Positions 8,261 to 17,348 are shown, counted from the stretch's first letter. The stretch: 55,578 nt of DNA from Candidatus Kerfeldbacteria bacterium (GCA_016192205.1 JACPUP010000029.1:1-55578), one strand, 5' to 3'. Notes: generated by a model from the sequence alone, not told the origin. Program-made: numbers and translations.

Positions 8261-9397
8261 ATGGACAGCGGGAACTCGATCATCGATCGCATCCTCACCT
8301 CCAAGCAAACCGAGGCGATGGAGCATTTGAGCCCCTCCGAAACCGTGTCGCAACTGCTCAAGGCGCTGACAGAGAAAGAGGCAGATGTGGTACGCCGTCG
8401 CTATGGTTTGAACGGTCTCCGGCGGGAGACGCTCGAAGATATTGGCAAGCAGTATCGGGTCACGCGCGAGCGTATCCGCCAGATTGAGCGCCTCGCCATT
8501 AAGAAAGTCGTCGCCCTCAAAGACTTTGACGTGATTACCCGACCGACGACGACGGCAGTCTCGCAAGTGCTGTCTTCACACGGCGGTTTTCTGGAGGAGC
8601 AGGCACTCCTCCGAACGCTCCTCCAGATTGCGGGGGATACACCGGAGAACTGTAACGCCATGCTCTTTTTGCTTCATGAACTTCTGGGAGAGCATTTCGA
8701 TCACATCGATGCCAACCGACGTTACCACGCCGGTTGGCGGATGCGGCTCTCGTCGATGGAGCAACTCGACACGCTCGTAAACCGCCTCGTCGCGTTTTTT
8801 GAAAACGTTGGCCATCCCCTCGCGCACGACGAGTTCATCCATCGCTTCCGTGGCGTCGAGGGTCAGGCCGCCGTGAGCGATGACGCGCTCTTGGCCGCCG
8901 TCGATGTTGCAATAGCCCTCGGCCACAACCCATTCGGTGAGTATGGCCTCACGGAGTGGGGACACATTGCACCCCGCCGCATGAACGACAAAATCTTCCT
9001 CGTGCTCAAGCGCGCAGGCGAGCCCCTGCACTTCATGGAAATCGCCAAACGCATCAACGAGGCGGGCTTCGATGATCGGAAAGCGTATCCGCCGACCGTG
9101 CACAACGAACTCATCCTGGATCCGCACTACGTCTTAGTCGGTCGCGGCATCTACGCGTTGAAGGAATGGGGCTACGAACCCGGCATTGTCGCCGATGTCC
9201 TTGCCAGCGTCCTGCGACGGGCGGGCCGGCCCTTGGAGCGTGATGAGCTCGTGGAGGCCGTTCTCAAGCAACGGATGGTCAAACGGAACACGATTCACCT
9301 CGCCCTCACCGACCGCGAACGGTTCTCCCGCCATCAGAACGGGACCTACACCCTCACCGACCGCCAAACGAATGCCACTCCTCCAGCTCGTCATTGA
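8261..9397 (+). CDS. Sigma-70 region 4-like DNA-binding protein with HARE-HTH domain
   Basis: A 378-residue cytosolic regulator. Residues 35-85 match sigma factor region 4: an LTEKEADVVRRRYGL helix, then TLEDIGKQYRVTRERIRQIE, the usual -35-recognising helix-turn-helix. Region 2 is missing, so it cannot be a conventional housekeeping sigma factor. Residues 242-304 look like a HARE-HTH winged helix, the fold found in the RNA polymerase delta subunit (RpoE), with the GRGIYAL signature at 294-300. A second winged-helix-like segment spans about 306-366. It probably contacts RNA polymerase or DNA. It leads an operon: the next gene overlaps it by 26 bases and a VirD4-like ATPase follows. Confidence 0.7.
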   Translation: MDSGNSIIDRILTSKQTEAMEHLSPSETVSQLLKALTEKEADVVRRRYGLNGLRRETLEDIGKQYRVTRERIRQIERLAIKKVVALKDFDVITRPTTTAVSQVLSSHGGFLEEQALLRTLLQIAGDTPENCNAMLFLLHELLGEHFDHIDANRRYHAGWRMRLSSMEQLDTLVNRLVAFFENVGHPLAHDEFIHRFRGVEGQAAVSDDALLAAVDVAIALGHNPFGEYGLTEWGHIAPRRMNDKIFLVLKRAGEPLHFMEIAKRINEAGFDDRKAYPPTVHNELILDPHYVLVGRGIYALKEWGYEPGIVADVLASVLRRAGRPLERDELVEAVLKQRMVKRNTIHLALTDRERFSRHQNGTYTLTDRQTNATPPARH

Positions 9398-10721
9398 CGT
9401 GAGCGGGATTACCGCTACGAGTTTCAGCAATCCATTTGCGACGGCCGCTTTCCTTTTCATCAATGGAGGGTGGGTCATTGTCGTCCCGGCGATTCTCTGG
9501 GGATTGTGGCAAGCGTACGTCCTCTACATTCAGCTCCGCTACGACGCGTCGATCGAATTCATCCTGCTCGCGATTGACGTTCCAAAAGAAAACGAACAGA
9601 GCCCCAAGGCGGTTGAGCAAATCTTCGCCCACCTCTCCGGCATCCAGAAGAAGGCGAATCTCGTTGAGCGATTCATTCATGGATACAACCAGCAAAGCTT
9701 CTCTTTGGAACTCGTATCGATCGGCGGATACATCCAGTTCATCATTCGGACTCCCAAAGAGCATCGCGATCTGGTCGAGGCCGCAGTCTACGCCCAGTAC
9801 CCAGACGCGGAAATCAGCGAGATCGACGACTACGTGCCGCAGCTGAAGCCTGATTTTCCCAACGAGTACAACCTGTGGGGAACTGAGTTCAAGTTGACCG
9901 GCGCGCCGCCAAAGCCCATTCGAACCTACCCATCGTTCGAGCATACGCTGTCCCAGAAGTTTCTCGACCCCATGGCGTCCACTCTGGAAATCATGTCGCG
10001 GCTCCGGCCCGGCGAGCAGATTTGGCTTCAGCTCAATGTCACCCCAACACTCGACGACCGCTGGCGCGAAGCTGGGGAACGACTCATCAGAAAACTCATA
10101 AAGGCAAAAGTGGAGCAGGGTGGGGGAGGAGTGCTCGGGCTTCCCGGAAACGTTGCCCTCGGCACGTACGAAACACTCACCCGAACACTGTTCGAACCAG
10201 GCGCCGAAGAGAGAAAGCAAGACACGAGTAAGTTCCCAACGCTCATGCAGCACCTGCCACCGAACGAGAAGGCTGTCGTGGAATCGATCGGTATTAAAAT
10301 TTCCAAAATTGCGTACGAAGCGAAGTTCCGTTTCATCTATTTCGCGCATCGGTCCGTCTTCGACAAGAGCCGTGTCCCAGCGGTCGTGGGCGCCATCAAG
10401 CAACTCAACACGCTCGATTTGAACGGGCTCATTCCGAACAAAAAAATCTCCACCAAGATTGATTACTTCATGATTCGGACGCGAGAGCGATGGCGCAAAG
10501 CCAAGCTGTACTACGGGTATCGTGCTCGCAGCATGCGCCGCGGGCAGAAGAAGCTCGTTCTCAACGTCGAAGAGCTGGCCACCATTTACCACTTCCCGGT
10601 CATGGACGTAAAGGCGCCGCTCGTCAAGCGTACGGAGAGTAAGCGCAGTGAACCGCCGCTCGCCCTGCCGGTCGCCCCGCCGGAAATTCAAGGAGCCGTC
10701 GAAGCGCCACCACCCCGATGA
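9372..10721 (+). CDS. Membrane protein paired with a VirD4-like ATPase
   Basis: A 449-residue protein. A hydrophobic stretch near residues 18-45, ending in WGLWQAYVLYIQLRY, would anchor it in the membrane. The large remainder is soluble and probably cytoplasmic. From memory, this family recurs directly upstream of VirD4/TraG-like ATPases in Patescibacteria (DUF8128-type), but I could not verify that here. Its gene overlaps the regulator before it by 26 bases and the ATPase after it by four (ATGA), which suggests a tightly coupled complex. I chose the ATG at 9372 because the frame further upstream runs antisense-free but inside the previous gene. The biochemical function is unknown. Confidence 0.65.
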   Translation: MPLLQLVIDVSGITATSFSNPFATAAFLFINGGWVIVVPAILWGLWQAYVLYIQLRYDASIEFILLAIDVPKENEQSPKAVEQIFAHLSGIQKKANLVERFIHGYNQQSFSLELVSIGGYIQFIIRTPKEHRDLVEAAVYAQYPDAEISEIDDYVPQLKPDFPNEYNLWGTEFKLTGAPPKPIRTYPSFEHTLSQKFLDPMASTLEIMSRLRPGEQIWLQLNVTPTLDDRWREAGERLIRKLIKAKVEQGGGGVLGLPGNVALGTYETLTRTLFEPGAEERKQDTSKFPTLMQHLPPNEKAVVESIGIKISKIAYEAKFRFIYFAHRSVFDKSRVPAVVGAIKQLNTLDLNGLIPNKKISTKIDYFMIRTRERWRKAKLYYGYRARSMRRGQKKLVLNVEELATIYHFPVMDVKAPLVKRTESKRSEPPLALPVAPPEIQGAVEAPPPR

Positions 10722-12409
10722 CCCCGTACACCGCCAACGAGGACGAGATTAACTACTTTGCCAAAACGAACTTTCGTAACGTCTGGAAATTGTTTGGCAT
10801 CCGTTTGGACGACCGCCGGCGCCACCTGTACGTCATCGGGAAAACCGGCATGGGGAAATCAACCATGCTCGAGAACATGGTCGTGCAGGACATCCGGAAC
10901 GGCCACGGTCTGGCCCTCGTCGATCCGCACGGCGACGCGGTGGAAAAAATACTCGATTACATTCCGTCGAACCGCGTCAACGACGTCATCTACTTCAACC
11001 CGGCCGACATCGACCACCCCATCGCCTTCAACGTTTTGGAATCGGTCGACCCGACACACCGCCACCTCGTCTCGTCGGGACTCATCGCTATTTTCAAAAA
11101 ACTCTGGATTGATTCCTGGGGGCCACGACTCGAATACGTATTGCGGAACACCATCCTCGCCCTCATTGAGTACCCGGGCTCAACCCTCCTCGGCGTCACG
11201 CGCATGCTCGTCGACAAAAATTATCGCAGCAAAGTCATCGCCAAGTTGACCGACCCCATTGTCAAAGCGTTCTGGGTCGATGAGTTCAATGCGTACTCGA
11301 ATCAGTTTCGGACCGAAGCGGTCAGCCCCATCCAAAACAAGGTCGGGCAGTACCTGTCTTCGTCGATAATCCGCAATATCGTCGGGCAGCCGCAATCATC
11401 CGTCGACCTTCGCGACGCGATCGACAGCGGCAAAATCATCCTCATGAACCTGGCCAAGGGACGCATTGGCGAAGACAACTCGCAATTGTTGGGCGCCATG
11501 CTCATTACGAAGTTGCAACTCGCGGCCATGAGTCGCATCAACATCGCCGAATCCGAGCGACGCGACTTCTTCTTGTACGTCGATGAGTTCCAGAATTTCG
11601 CGACCGAATCGTTTGCCAATATCCTGTCGGAAGCGCGCAAGTACCGTCTCAATCTCATTATCGCGCACCAGTACATCGAGCAGCTGACCGAAGAGGTGCG
11701 AGCGGCGGTCTTCGGAAACGTCGGCACGCTCGTCTGCTTCCGCATCGGGGCAGCTGATTCAGAATTCCTCCAGAAAGAATTCGACCCGGTGTTCTCGGAA
11801 TCCGATTTGGTCAACCTGACAAAGTACGACGTCTACCTCAAGCTCATGATCAACGGCTTGGCATCGGATCCATTCTCTGCGACGACACTCCCGCCCATCT
11901 CCCGCCACGAAGGCAACGCCGAAACCGTCATCCGCGTTGCTCGTGAGCGCTACGCCAGCCCGCGCGAACGTGTCGAAGAGAAAATCGCTCGCTGGGCGGC
12001 TGGCGTCCACGCCGGCGAGGCTGGACAGCCGATTGGCGCACGCCCACCGCGTGGTCGCCCACCGGAACGACGCGAGCGCGATACGCCGCGGACCATCCCT
12101 CCGCCCCAGCAACTCGAACCCGTTGCCCACATTCCAACCGAAGCGCCCATTTCCCTGGCCCAAGCGCTGACGCGCGAGCCCCAGCCATTCCACAAGGCCG
12201 GGCCGCCGTCGGCCCCGAAACGGAGAGCGTTTGAGCCGCGACGTGACCGCAGCCGGCATCGTCATCACCGACCGCCACGTGCCAACACCCCAGGGCAACC
12301 GCAGACGACGAAACCGACACCGCCCCCGTCTGTTCCTCCGTCAGCACACGTTGAGGATGAACCCACGCCCATTCAACCTGGGCAAGTGGTCCAGGTGAAA
12401 GACGAGTAA
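10718..12409 (+). CDS. VirD4/TraG/HerA-type DNA-translocating ATPase
   Basis: A 563-residue RecA-fold ATPase of the type IV coupling-protein group. Walker A is GKTGMGKST at 41-49. Walker B is YVDEFQNF with Asp289 and Glu290, followed by a sensor region ending in IIAHQY. DPHGD soon after Walker A is typical of coupling proteins and HerA relatives. The last 150 residues are rich in Pro, Arg and Gln and probably disordered. There is no obvious N-terminal membrane segment, so the co-encoded membrane protein (four-base overlap) may supply the anchor. No relaxase or pilus genes are nearby. DNA export, uptake or chromosome handling are all possible. Confidence 0.75.
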   Translation: MTPYTANEDEINYFAKTNFRNVWKLFGIRLDDRRRHLYVIGKTGMGKSTMLENMVVQDIRNGHGLALVDPHGDAVEKILDYIPSNRVNDVIYFNPADIDHPIAFNVLESVDPTHRHLVSSGLIAIFKKLWIDSWGPRLEYVLRNTILALIEYPGSTLLGVTRMLVDKNYRSKVIAKLTDPIVKAFWVDEFNAYSNQFRTEAVSPIQNKVGQYLSSSIIRNIVGQPQSSVDLRDAIDSGKIILMNLAKGRIGEDNSQLLGAMLITKLQLAAMSRINIAESERRDFFLYVDEFQNFATESFANILSEARKYRLNLIIAHQYIEQLTEEVRAAVFGNVGTLVCFRIGAADSEFLQKEFDPVFSESDLVNLTKYDVYLKLMINGLASDPFSATTLPPISRHEGNAETVIRVARERYASPRERVEEKIARWAAGVHAGEAGQPIGARPPRGRPPERRERDTPRTIPPPQQLEPVAHIPTEAPISLAQALTREPQPFHKAGPPSAPKRRAFEPRRDRSRHRHHRPPRANTPGQPQTTKPTPPPSVPPSAHVEDEPTPIQPGQVVQVKDE

Positions 12410-12412
12410 CGG

Positions 12413-12441
12413 TTGCATCCCGGCGCGGCCCAGCGTATACT
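12413..12441 (+). promoter_or_regulatory. Predicted promoter of mnmA-alaS
   Basis: TTGCAT at 12413-12418, a 17-base spacer and TATACT at 12436-12441. The -35 begins three bases after the stop codon of the ATPase gene. The leader to the GTG start at 12489 would be about 40 bases. Confidence 0.6.
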
Positions 12442-12488
12442 CACGTCGGTCATTCGTCTGGCCGACTGTTTTCCTGTTTCGAACCACT

Positions 12489-13535
12489 GTGCAGCACCGA
12501 ACCATTTTTCTTGGACTCTCCGGCGGCGTTGATTCAGCCGTCAGTGCTGCGCTTTTGCAGAGACGCGGCGAGCGCGTGGTTGGCGTGTTTCTGGAGAGCT
12601 GGTCCGAGTCGCTCGCCCCCGCAGCCTGCGAGCAGACCGCGGACCGCCGTGACGCTGCTCGCGTCGCAGCCCACCTACACCTCCCCTTTCTGGTCTTACC
12701 GTGCGCAGAGCTGTACCGCGAGCGGGTGCTAGCGTTTTTCTTGCACGAGCTCCGAGCCGGTCGAACACCGAATCCTGACGTCGAGTGCAACGCGTCAATC
12801 AAGTTCGAGGTGTTTCGCGACGTCAGCCGCGCTGCTGGCGCCGACGCCATCGCCACCGGTCACTATGCCAGGGTTGAAAAAAAGTCCGGGCGTGTTGTTC
12901 TCAAAAAAGGCGTCGATCCATCCAAGGATCAATCCTACTTTTTGTCGCGCGTGGCACCATCCGCCTTGTCCGATGCAGAATTCCCCGTCGGTGGGCTGCG
13001 CAAAAACGCTGTACGGACATTGGCAAAGTCGCTGCGGTTGCCCAACGCTGCCAAACCGGACAGTCAAGGTTTATGTTTCGTTGGCAAGATTGCATTACCC
13101 CAGTTCCTCCGACACTTCTTCGCCCCGACTCCCGGCCCCATCCAAACCGCCGATGGTCAACGCATTGGTGAGCACACAGGATTGTCGCAGTTCACCATTG
13201 GCCAACGTCGCGGGACACACGTGGCAACGGGCGCACCAACGTACGTAGTGGCGAAACACGTTCAGGCGAACACGCTCGTAGTTTCTTCCAGGGCCACAGA
13301 CCTCGAACGTTCCCAAGTGCAGGCCGACAGCTGGCGTTGGTTCGGCGATCCCATCTCGACCGGACTAACGGCCAAACTCCGGTACCGCCAGCCCGATCAG
13401 GCCGTGACGTCGATTGCTGTCCGCGGCGCGCGTGCAGACGTTCGCTTTGCCCGTCCCCAGCGGGCTGTTACGCCCGGTCAAGTGCTCGTCGTGTATGAGG
13501 GTGATCGCCTGGCCGGTTCGGGGATTCTCGTATGA
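12489..13535 (+). CDS. mnmA: tRNA-specific 2-thiouridylase MnmA
   Basis: A 348-residue enzyme that makes 2-thiouridine at the wobble position of tRNA-Lys, -Glu and -Gln. The PP-loop ATP-binding motif SGGVDSAV lies near residue 10. The first catalytic Cys sits in the segment NPDVECNASIKF, and the second, which carries the persulfide, in SQGLCFVG. DQSYFL is also conserved. Translation starts at GTG; no ATG gives the full N-terminus. The stop overlaps the alaS start by four bases. Its substrates tie in with lysS and gltX elsewhere in the window. Confidence 0.93.
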   Translation: MQHRTIFLGLSGGVDSAVSAALLQRRGERVVGVFLESWSESLAPAACEQTADRRDAARVAAHLHLPFLVLPCAELYRERVLAFFLHELRAGRTPNPDVECNASIKFEVFRDVSRAAGADAIATGHYARVEKKSGRVVLKKGVDPSKDQSYFLSRVAPSALSDAEFPVGGLRKNAVRTLAKSLRLPNAAKPDSQGLCFVGKIALPQFLRHFFAPTPGPIQTADGQRIGEHTGLSQFTIGQRRGTHVATGAPTYVVAKHVQANTLVVSSRATDLERSQVQADSWRWFGDPISTGLTAKLRYRQPDQAVTSIAVRGARADVRFARPQRAVTPGQVLVVYEGDRLAGSGILV

Positions 13536-15343
13536 CGAGTCGCGAACTGCGAGCGGCATTTCTGGAGTTCTACCGCCACCGTGGCCACACGGTTATCCCG
13601 TCGTCATCGCTTGTACCCGACAATGACCCGAGTGTCCTCTTAACGTCAGCCGGGATGCAACAGCTGAAGCCGTATTTCTTGGGCGAACGTGATCCCGTCA
13701 AAGATTTTGGGGGGCGAAAACTCGCCAGCGTTCAACGCTGCTTTCGCACCTCGGACATTGACGAAGTTGGCGATCAAACGCACAACACCTTCTTTGAAAT
13801 GGTGGGGAATTTTTCCATTGCCGACTACTTTAGGGAAGAGGCGATCGCCTCGGCCTGGACATTTCTCACCGCGGAGCTCCGCCTGTCGACGGATCGACTC
13901 TGGGCGACCATCTTCGCCGGTGACGAGTTGACCCCTCGCGATACCGAGGCGGAACGGCTTTGGCAGGCCTACCTCCCAGCCGACCGTATCAGCGCTTTTG
14001 GCCGCGCTGAAAATTTCTGGGGTCCACCAGGCCGGGCTGGCTCATGCGGTCCATCCTCGGAAATCCACGTCGATCTGACTGCCCAGGCGTGCCAGCGTGG
14101 TTCGGGTTGTGTGCCGAACTGCGCTTGCGGTCGGTTCGTGGAACTTTGGAATCTCGTGTTCACGGAGTTCGAGAAACGAGCCGACGGGTCATTCGTTCCG
14201 CTCGCCACGAAGAACATTGACACGGGCATGGGACTGGAACGGCTGGCGCTCGTCCAGCAGAAGGCCGAGACGATTTTTGAAACGGACCTGTTCGTTCCCA
14301 TCATCGAGAGCGTCGTCGCCATCGATGCAATGTCGGCGCTGAAACCCGACGACCGCACACGGCGACAGCGCATCGTCGCTGACCACCTCCGAGCCGCCGT
14401 CTGGTTATTGGCTGATGGCGTCACGTTCAGCAATAAAGACCAGGGGTACATCCTCCGCCGCATTGTTCGACGAGCCCTCGATCAACTGACCGTGCCAAAG
14501 CCTGACCTCCTGCCGATTTTGACATCGGTGGCGTCCGTCTATACCTCGATTGACCCGTCGTTGAAGGAACGCCTTCCGTCATTTCACTCCGCCCTGAAGA
14601 CCGAACAGACAGCGTACGATCGCGTCCAACGTCAGGAGTTGGGCACATTGATTGCCAAATTGCGCGGTCAGACTGGCGAAGCCGTTGACCGTAACCTTAC
14701 GCCTGAAGAGGCCTTCACGCTCTACGCAACACACGGGACCGCCGTGACACGACTCGAGCGCGAGGGGTATCACTTTGACCGCGTAGCATTCGACCAACTG
14801 CTCGCTCACCATCAAGCGAAGTCGCGCGGGAGCCAAGAAAAGAAATTTGGCGGCCATGGACTCGCGCATGGGGTCGCCACCGAAGGTATGAGCAACACCG
14901 ACGTTCAGAAAATCACCCGGCTCCATACGGCTACCCACTTGCTCCACGCTGCGCTCCGCGCCGTCCTCGGTTCCGCGGTTCAGCAGAACGGTTCAGACAT
15001 CAATCCCGAGCGCCTGCGTTTCGATTTTTCCTTTCCGCGGAAGCTCACCGACGCCGAGCGTCACCGCGTTGAAGAACTGGTGAATGAAAAAATCCGGGCT
15101 GATCTCCCGGTGTCCTGGGTAGTGATGCCGTACGAGCAGGCGATCGCCGAAGGAGCGCTTGCATTCTTCAAGGAAAAGTATGAGCCCGAAGTCAAGGTCT
15201 ACACGATGGGTGATTTTTCCAAAGAGCTCTGCGGCGGACCTCACGTCGAGCACACCGCCCAGGTCGGTCGCTTCCGACTGCTGTCAGAAAAATCCATCGC
15301 CGCTGGTATGCGGAGAATCAAAGCGGTGGTGGAGGGCGCTTGA
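13532..15343 (+). CDS. alaS: Alanyl-tRNA synthetase, short form without C-Ala domain
   Basis: A 603-residue AlaRS; bacterial enzymes usually have about 870. The catalytic class II core is intact: VQRCFRTSDIDEVGDQTHN at the motif 2 region and GMGLERLA at motif 3. The editing domain is also present, with HTATH and CGGPH supplying the zinc/editing residues. The protein stops just after the editing domain, so the C-Ala (DHHA1-linked) domain that helps bind the tRNA elbow is absent. The reading frame ends cleanly beside a new promoter, so this is a natural short form and not a frameshift. It overlaps mnmA by four bases. Confidence 0.95.
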   Translation: MTSRELRAAFLEFYRHRGHTVIPSSSLVPDNDPSVLLTSAGMQQLKPYFLGERDPVKDFGGRKLASVQRCFRTSDIDEVGDQTHNTFFEMVGNFSIADYFREEAIASAWTFLTAELRLSTDRLWATIFAGDELTPRDTEAERLWQAYLPADRISAFGRAENFWGPPGRAGSCGPSSEIHVDLTAQACQRGSGCVPNCACGRFVELWNLVFTEFEKRADGSFVPLATKNIDTGMGLERLALVQQKAETIFETDLFVPIIESVVAIDAMSALKPDDRTRRQRIVADHLRAAVWLLADGVTFSNKDQGYILRRIVRRALDQLTVPKPDLLPILTSVASVYTSIDPSLKERLPSFHSALKTEQTAYDRVQRQELGTLIAKLRGQTGEAVDRNLTPEEAFTLYATHGTAVTRLEREGYHFDRVAFDQLLAHHQAKSRGSQEKKFGGHGLAHGVATEGMSNTDVQKITRLHTATHLLHAALRAVLGSAVQQNGSDINPERLRFDFSFPRKLTDAERHRVEELVNEKIRADLPVSWVVMPYEQAIAEGALAFFKEKYEPEVKVYTMGDFSKELCGGPHVEHTAQVGRFRLLSEKSIAAGMRRIKAVVEGA

Positions 15344-15368
15344 CACGAATGCGGGAAGTCCGTACAGT
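15340..15368 (+). promoter_or_regulatory. Promoter of the infA-rpsI ribosomal/rpoA operon
   Basis: TTGACA at 15340-15345 and TACAGT at 15363-15368 with a 17-base spacer. The -35 overlaps the alaS stop codon. The start site would be near 15375, giving a leader of about 108 bases. That leader contains a small hairpin, GCGC-9-GCGC, at about 15450-15466. Confidence 0.65.
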
Positions 15369-15482
15369 ACCAGGGAACTTCTGAAGTGCAAGATTTCGTG
15401 GTGCATTTGAGCCGGGAAATCCGTCAAGGTCTGTACCTCCTGCGCTTTCAGAATGCGCCTATTTTGAGCATTTTTTCCTTGG

Positions 15483-15764
15483 ATGGCACGACATAAGCGC
15501 CGTCGCGTACTTCCCCCCCCGGCTTCAACCAACGCTTCGGGGCCTGCCCAAAATGCGAAGGGATTCATCGAGGTGCAGGGAAAGGTCACCGAGCTGCTTC
15601 CCTCCGCAATGTTTCGTGTCGAGCTGGATAACGGCCACACGGTCCTCGCCCACCTCTCCGGGAAAATGCGCATGTTCAAGATCCGCCTGATGAGCGGCGA
15701 CCGTGTCACCGTTGAAATGACGCCCTACGACCTGTCCAAGGGCCGCATCACCTATCGTCACTAG
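15483..15764 (+). CDS. infA: Translation initiation factor IF-1
   Basis: A 93-residue IF-1. The S1-like OB fold is complete: LLPSAMFRVELDNGHTVLAH, LSGKMRM and a final SKGRITYRH. Bacterial IF-1 is usually about 72 residues. The extra N-terminal 20 or so are basic and Pro-rich, and no downstream ATG precedes the fold, so the extension looks real. IF-1 binds the 30S A site during initiation. It opens the operon; rpmJ starts five bases after it. Confidence 0.95.
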   Translation: MARHKRRRVLPPPASTNASGPAQNAKGFIEVQGKVTELLPSAMFRVELDNGHTVLAHLSGKMRMFKIRLMSGDRVTVEMTPYDLSKGRITYRH

Positions 15765-15768
15765 CGCT

Positions 15769-15882
15769 ATGAAAGTCCGTTCGTCGGTCAAGCCCATGTG
15801 CAAGAACTGCCGCGTTGTCCGCCGGAACCAGCGCGTCTACATCGTCTGTCCGAATCCGAAGCATAAGCAACGTCAGGGGTAA
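15769..15882 (+). CDS. rpmJ: 50S ribosomal protein L36
   Basis: A 37-residue zinc-type L36 with the Cys-x2-Cys motif CKNC (residues 11-14), then Cys27 and His32 as the remaining ligands. It starts at ATG after GCT, with no Shine-Dalgarno sequence, and lies between infA and rpsM as in most bacteria. The sequence begins MKVRSSVKPMC and ends KHKQRQG. Confidence 0.95.
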   Translation: MKVRSSVKPMCKNCRVVRRNQRVYIVCPNPKHKQRQG

Positions 15883-15884
15883 CC

Positions 15885-16277
15885 ATGGCCATCCGCATCG
15901 CCGGCATCACCCTCCCACCCACGAAACGCATTGAGTTCGCGTTAACGGCGATCTATGGCATCGGCCGGGCCCACGCGCTGCGCATCCTCCAGGAAGCCAA
16001 TGTCGCGATTGGACGCACAACCGAGTCACTCAACGAACAGGAAGTGAACGCCCTGCGCGATATCATCGAAAAGCGTTTTCGCGTTGAGGGTGAGCTGCGG
16101 CGCGAAGTCCTCGCCAACATCAAGCGCCTCAAAGAGATCGGTGCCTATCGCGGTGTTCGCCACACGCGCGGACTGCCGGTCCGCGGACAACGGACGAAGA
16201 CCAACTCGCGCACGGTTCGCGGCAACGTTCGCCGGACCATGGGATCGGGACGACGCGCTGCCGCGGAGAAGACGTAA
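15885..16277 (+). CDS. rpsM: 30S ribosomal protein S13
   Basis: A 130-residue S13, a head protein that contacts the P-site tRNA and the 50S subunit. The N-terminus MAIRIAGI and the C-terminal GVRHTRGLPVRGQRTKTNSR segment are diagnostic. An AGGGG lies about six bases before the ATG, one of the few Shine-Dalgarno-like sites in the window. rpmJ ends two bases upstream. Confidence 0.97.
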   Translation: MAIRIAGITLPPTKRIEFALTAIYGIGRAHALRILQEANVAIGRTTESLNEQEVNALRDIIEKRFRVEGELRREVLANIKRLKEIGAYRGVRHTRGLPVRGQRTKTNSRTVRGNVRRTMGSGRRAAAEKT

Positions 16278-16280
16278 TCC

Positions 16281-16694
16281 ATGCCTTCGTCAGCTCCAGC
16301 TACACCAGCCCCGCGCCCGGCCAGTCGAACGAAGAAACGACGAAAGTTCGTCCAATCCGGCCAAGCGCACATTCTCGCGACGTACAACAATACGATCGTC
16401 ACGCTCACCGACCAGCAGGGGAATGTCCTCGCCTGGGCGTCTGCTGGCCACGTGGGATTCCGCGGACCCAAGAAATCGACGCCGTACGCAGCCGGCGTCA
16501 TCGTGCGAAACGTAGCGGAGAAAGTGCGCGACTACGGCTTGAAGAGTATTGATGTGTTCGTCCGCGGTGTGGGGAGCGGCCGCGAAGCTGCCATTCGCGC
16601 GCTCGGCGCCAATGGCTTTTCCATCCAGAGCATTAAAGACGTCACCCCGATCCCGCATAACGGCCCACGGCCACGCAAGCCACGGCGCGTCTAA
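16281..16694 (+). CDS. rpsK: 30S ribosomal protein S11
   Basis: A 137-residue S11, part of the platform near the mRNA exit site. AHILATYNNTIVTLTD and the C-terminal IKDVTPIPHNGPRPRKPRRV are typical. The first 20 residues are a Pro/Ala/Arg-rich tail. It sits between rpsM and rpsD in the standard order, with short gaps. Confidence 0.97.
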   Translation: MPSSAPATPAPRPASRTKKRRKFVQSGQAHILATYNNTIVTLTDQQGNVLAWASAGHVGFRGPKKSTPYAAGVIVRNVAEKVRDYGLKSIDVFVRGVGSGREAAIRALGANGFSIQSIKDVTPIPHNGPRPRKPRRV

Positions 16695-16700
16695 CCCCCT

Positions 16701-17330
16701 ATGGCCCGCAACCTCGAACCAGCGTGTAAACAGTGCCGCCGCGTCGGCGAGAAACTCTTCTTGAAAGGGGAGAAGTGCTTTACGCCGAAATGTCCGGTTG
16801 TCCGACGCGCCTACCCACCCGGCATGCACGGCCAGCAGGCCACGAGCCGCCTGTCGAAGTACGGCACCCAGCTTCGCGAGAAGCAAAAGGCGAAGAAGAT
16901 GTACGGGCTCATGGAAAATCAGTTCCGGCTCTACTTTGCGCGGGCCGTCGCCAAGCCGGGTAATACCGGGGAACTCCTCCTGCGGATGCTCGAGCAGCGA
17001 CTCGATAATGTCGTGTACCGATTAGGCTTCGCCAAATCCCGCGCTGCCGCACGCCAAATGGTCCGGCATGGCCACCTGACCGTCAACGGTCAACACGTTG
17101 ATATTCCCTCCTACCAGGTGCAGGTCCAGGATGTGGTGGCCATTGCCGACGCCAAGAAATCGAAGGAGCGGTACGGTGATCTCGTCAAAGAGCTCGAACG
17201 CCACGAGCTCCCGGATTGGCTCGCGCTGGACAAGACCGCCCTGACCGGAACGGTCCAGACGGCGCCGTCCGTCGAATCGTTGCAGCAGAGCATCAAGGCT
17301 CAACTGGTCGTCGAATTCTACTCACGCTAA
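16701..17330 (+). CDS. rpsD: 30S ribosomal protein S4 (zinc-knuckle form)
   Basis: A 209-residue S4, an early 16S rRNA-binding protein. The N-terminal region keeps the four-Cys zinc knuckle of the C+ form: CKQC, then LFLKGEKC and PKC. The S4 RNA-binding domain follows with RLDNVVYRLGFAKSRAAARQ. In many bacteria S4 represses its own operon. No such site could be checked here. It lies six bases after rpsK. Confidence 0.97.
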   Translation: MARNLEPACKQCRRVGEKLFLKGEKCFTPKCPVVRRAYPPGMHGQQATSRLSKYGTQLREKQKAKKMYGLMENQFRLYFARAVAKPGNTGELLLRMLEQRLDNVVYRLGFAKSRAAARQMVRHGHLTVNGQHVDIPSYQVQVQDVVAIADAKKSKERYGDLVKELERHELPDWLALDKTALTGTVQTAPSVESLQQSIKAQLVVEFYSR

Positions 17331-17348
17331 TTTCTTCATTCTTGTCCT

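Noticed and set aside
9354..10691. Minus-strand open frame of 445 codons opposite the membrane protein gene
   Set aside because: It mirrors the plus-strand gene over nearly its entire length and shows no motif. The operon structure supports the plus strand.
15344..15482. Gap before infA considered as a missing small gene
   Set aside because: It is explained by a strong promoter at 15340-15368 and a leader. No short frame in it has a recognisable product.
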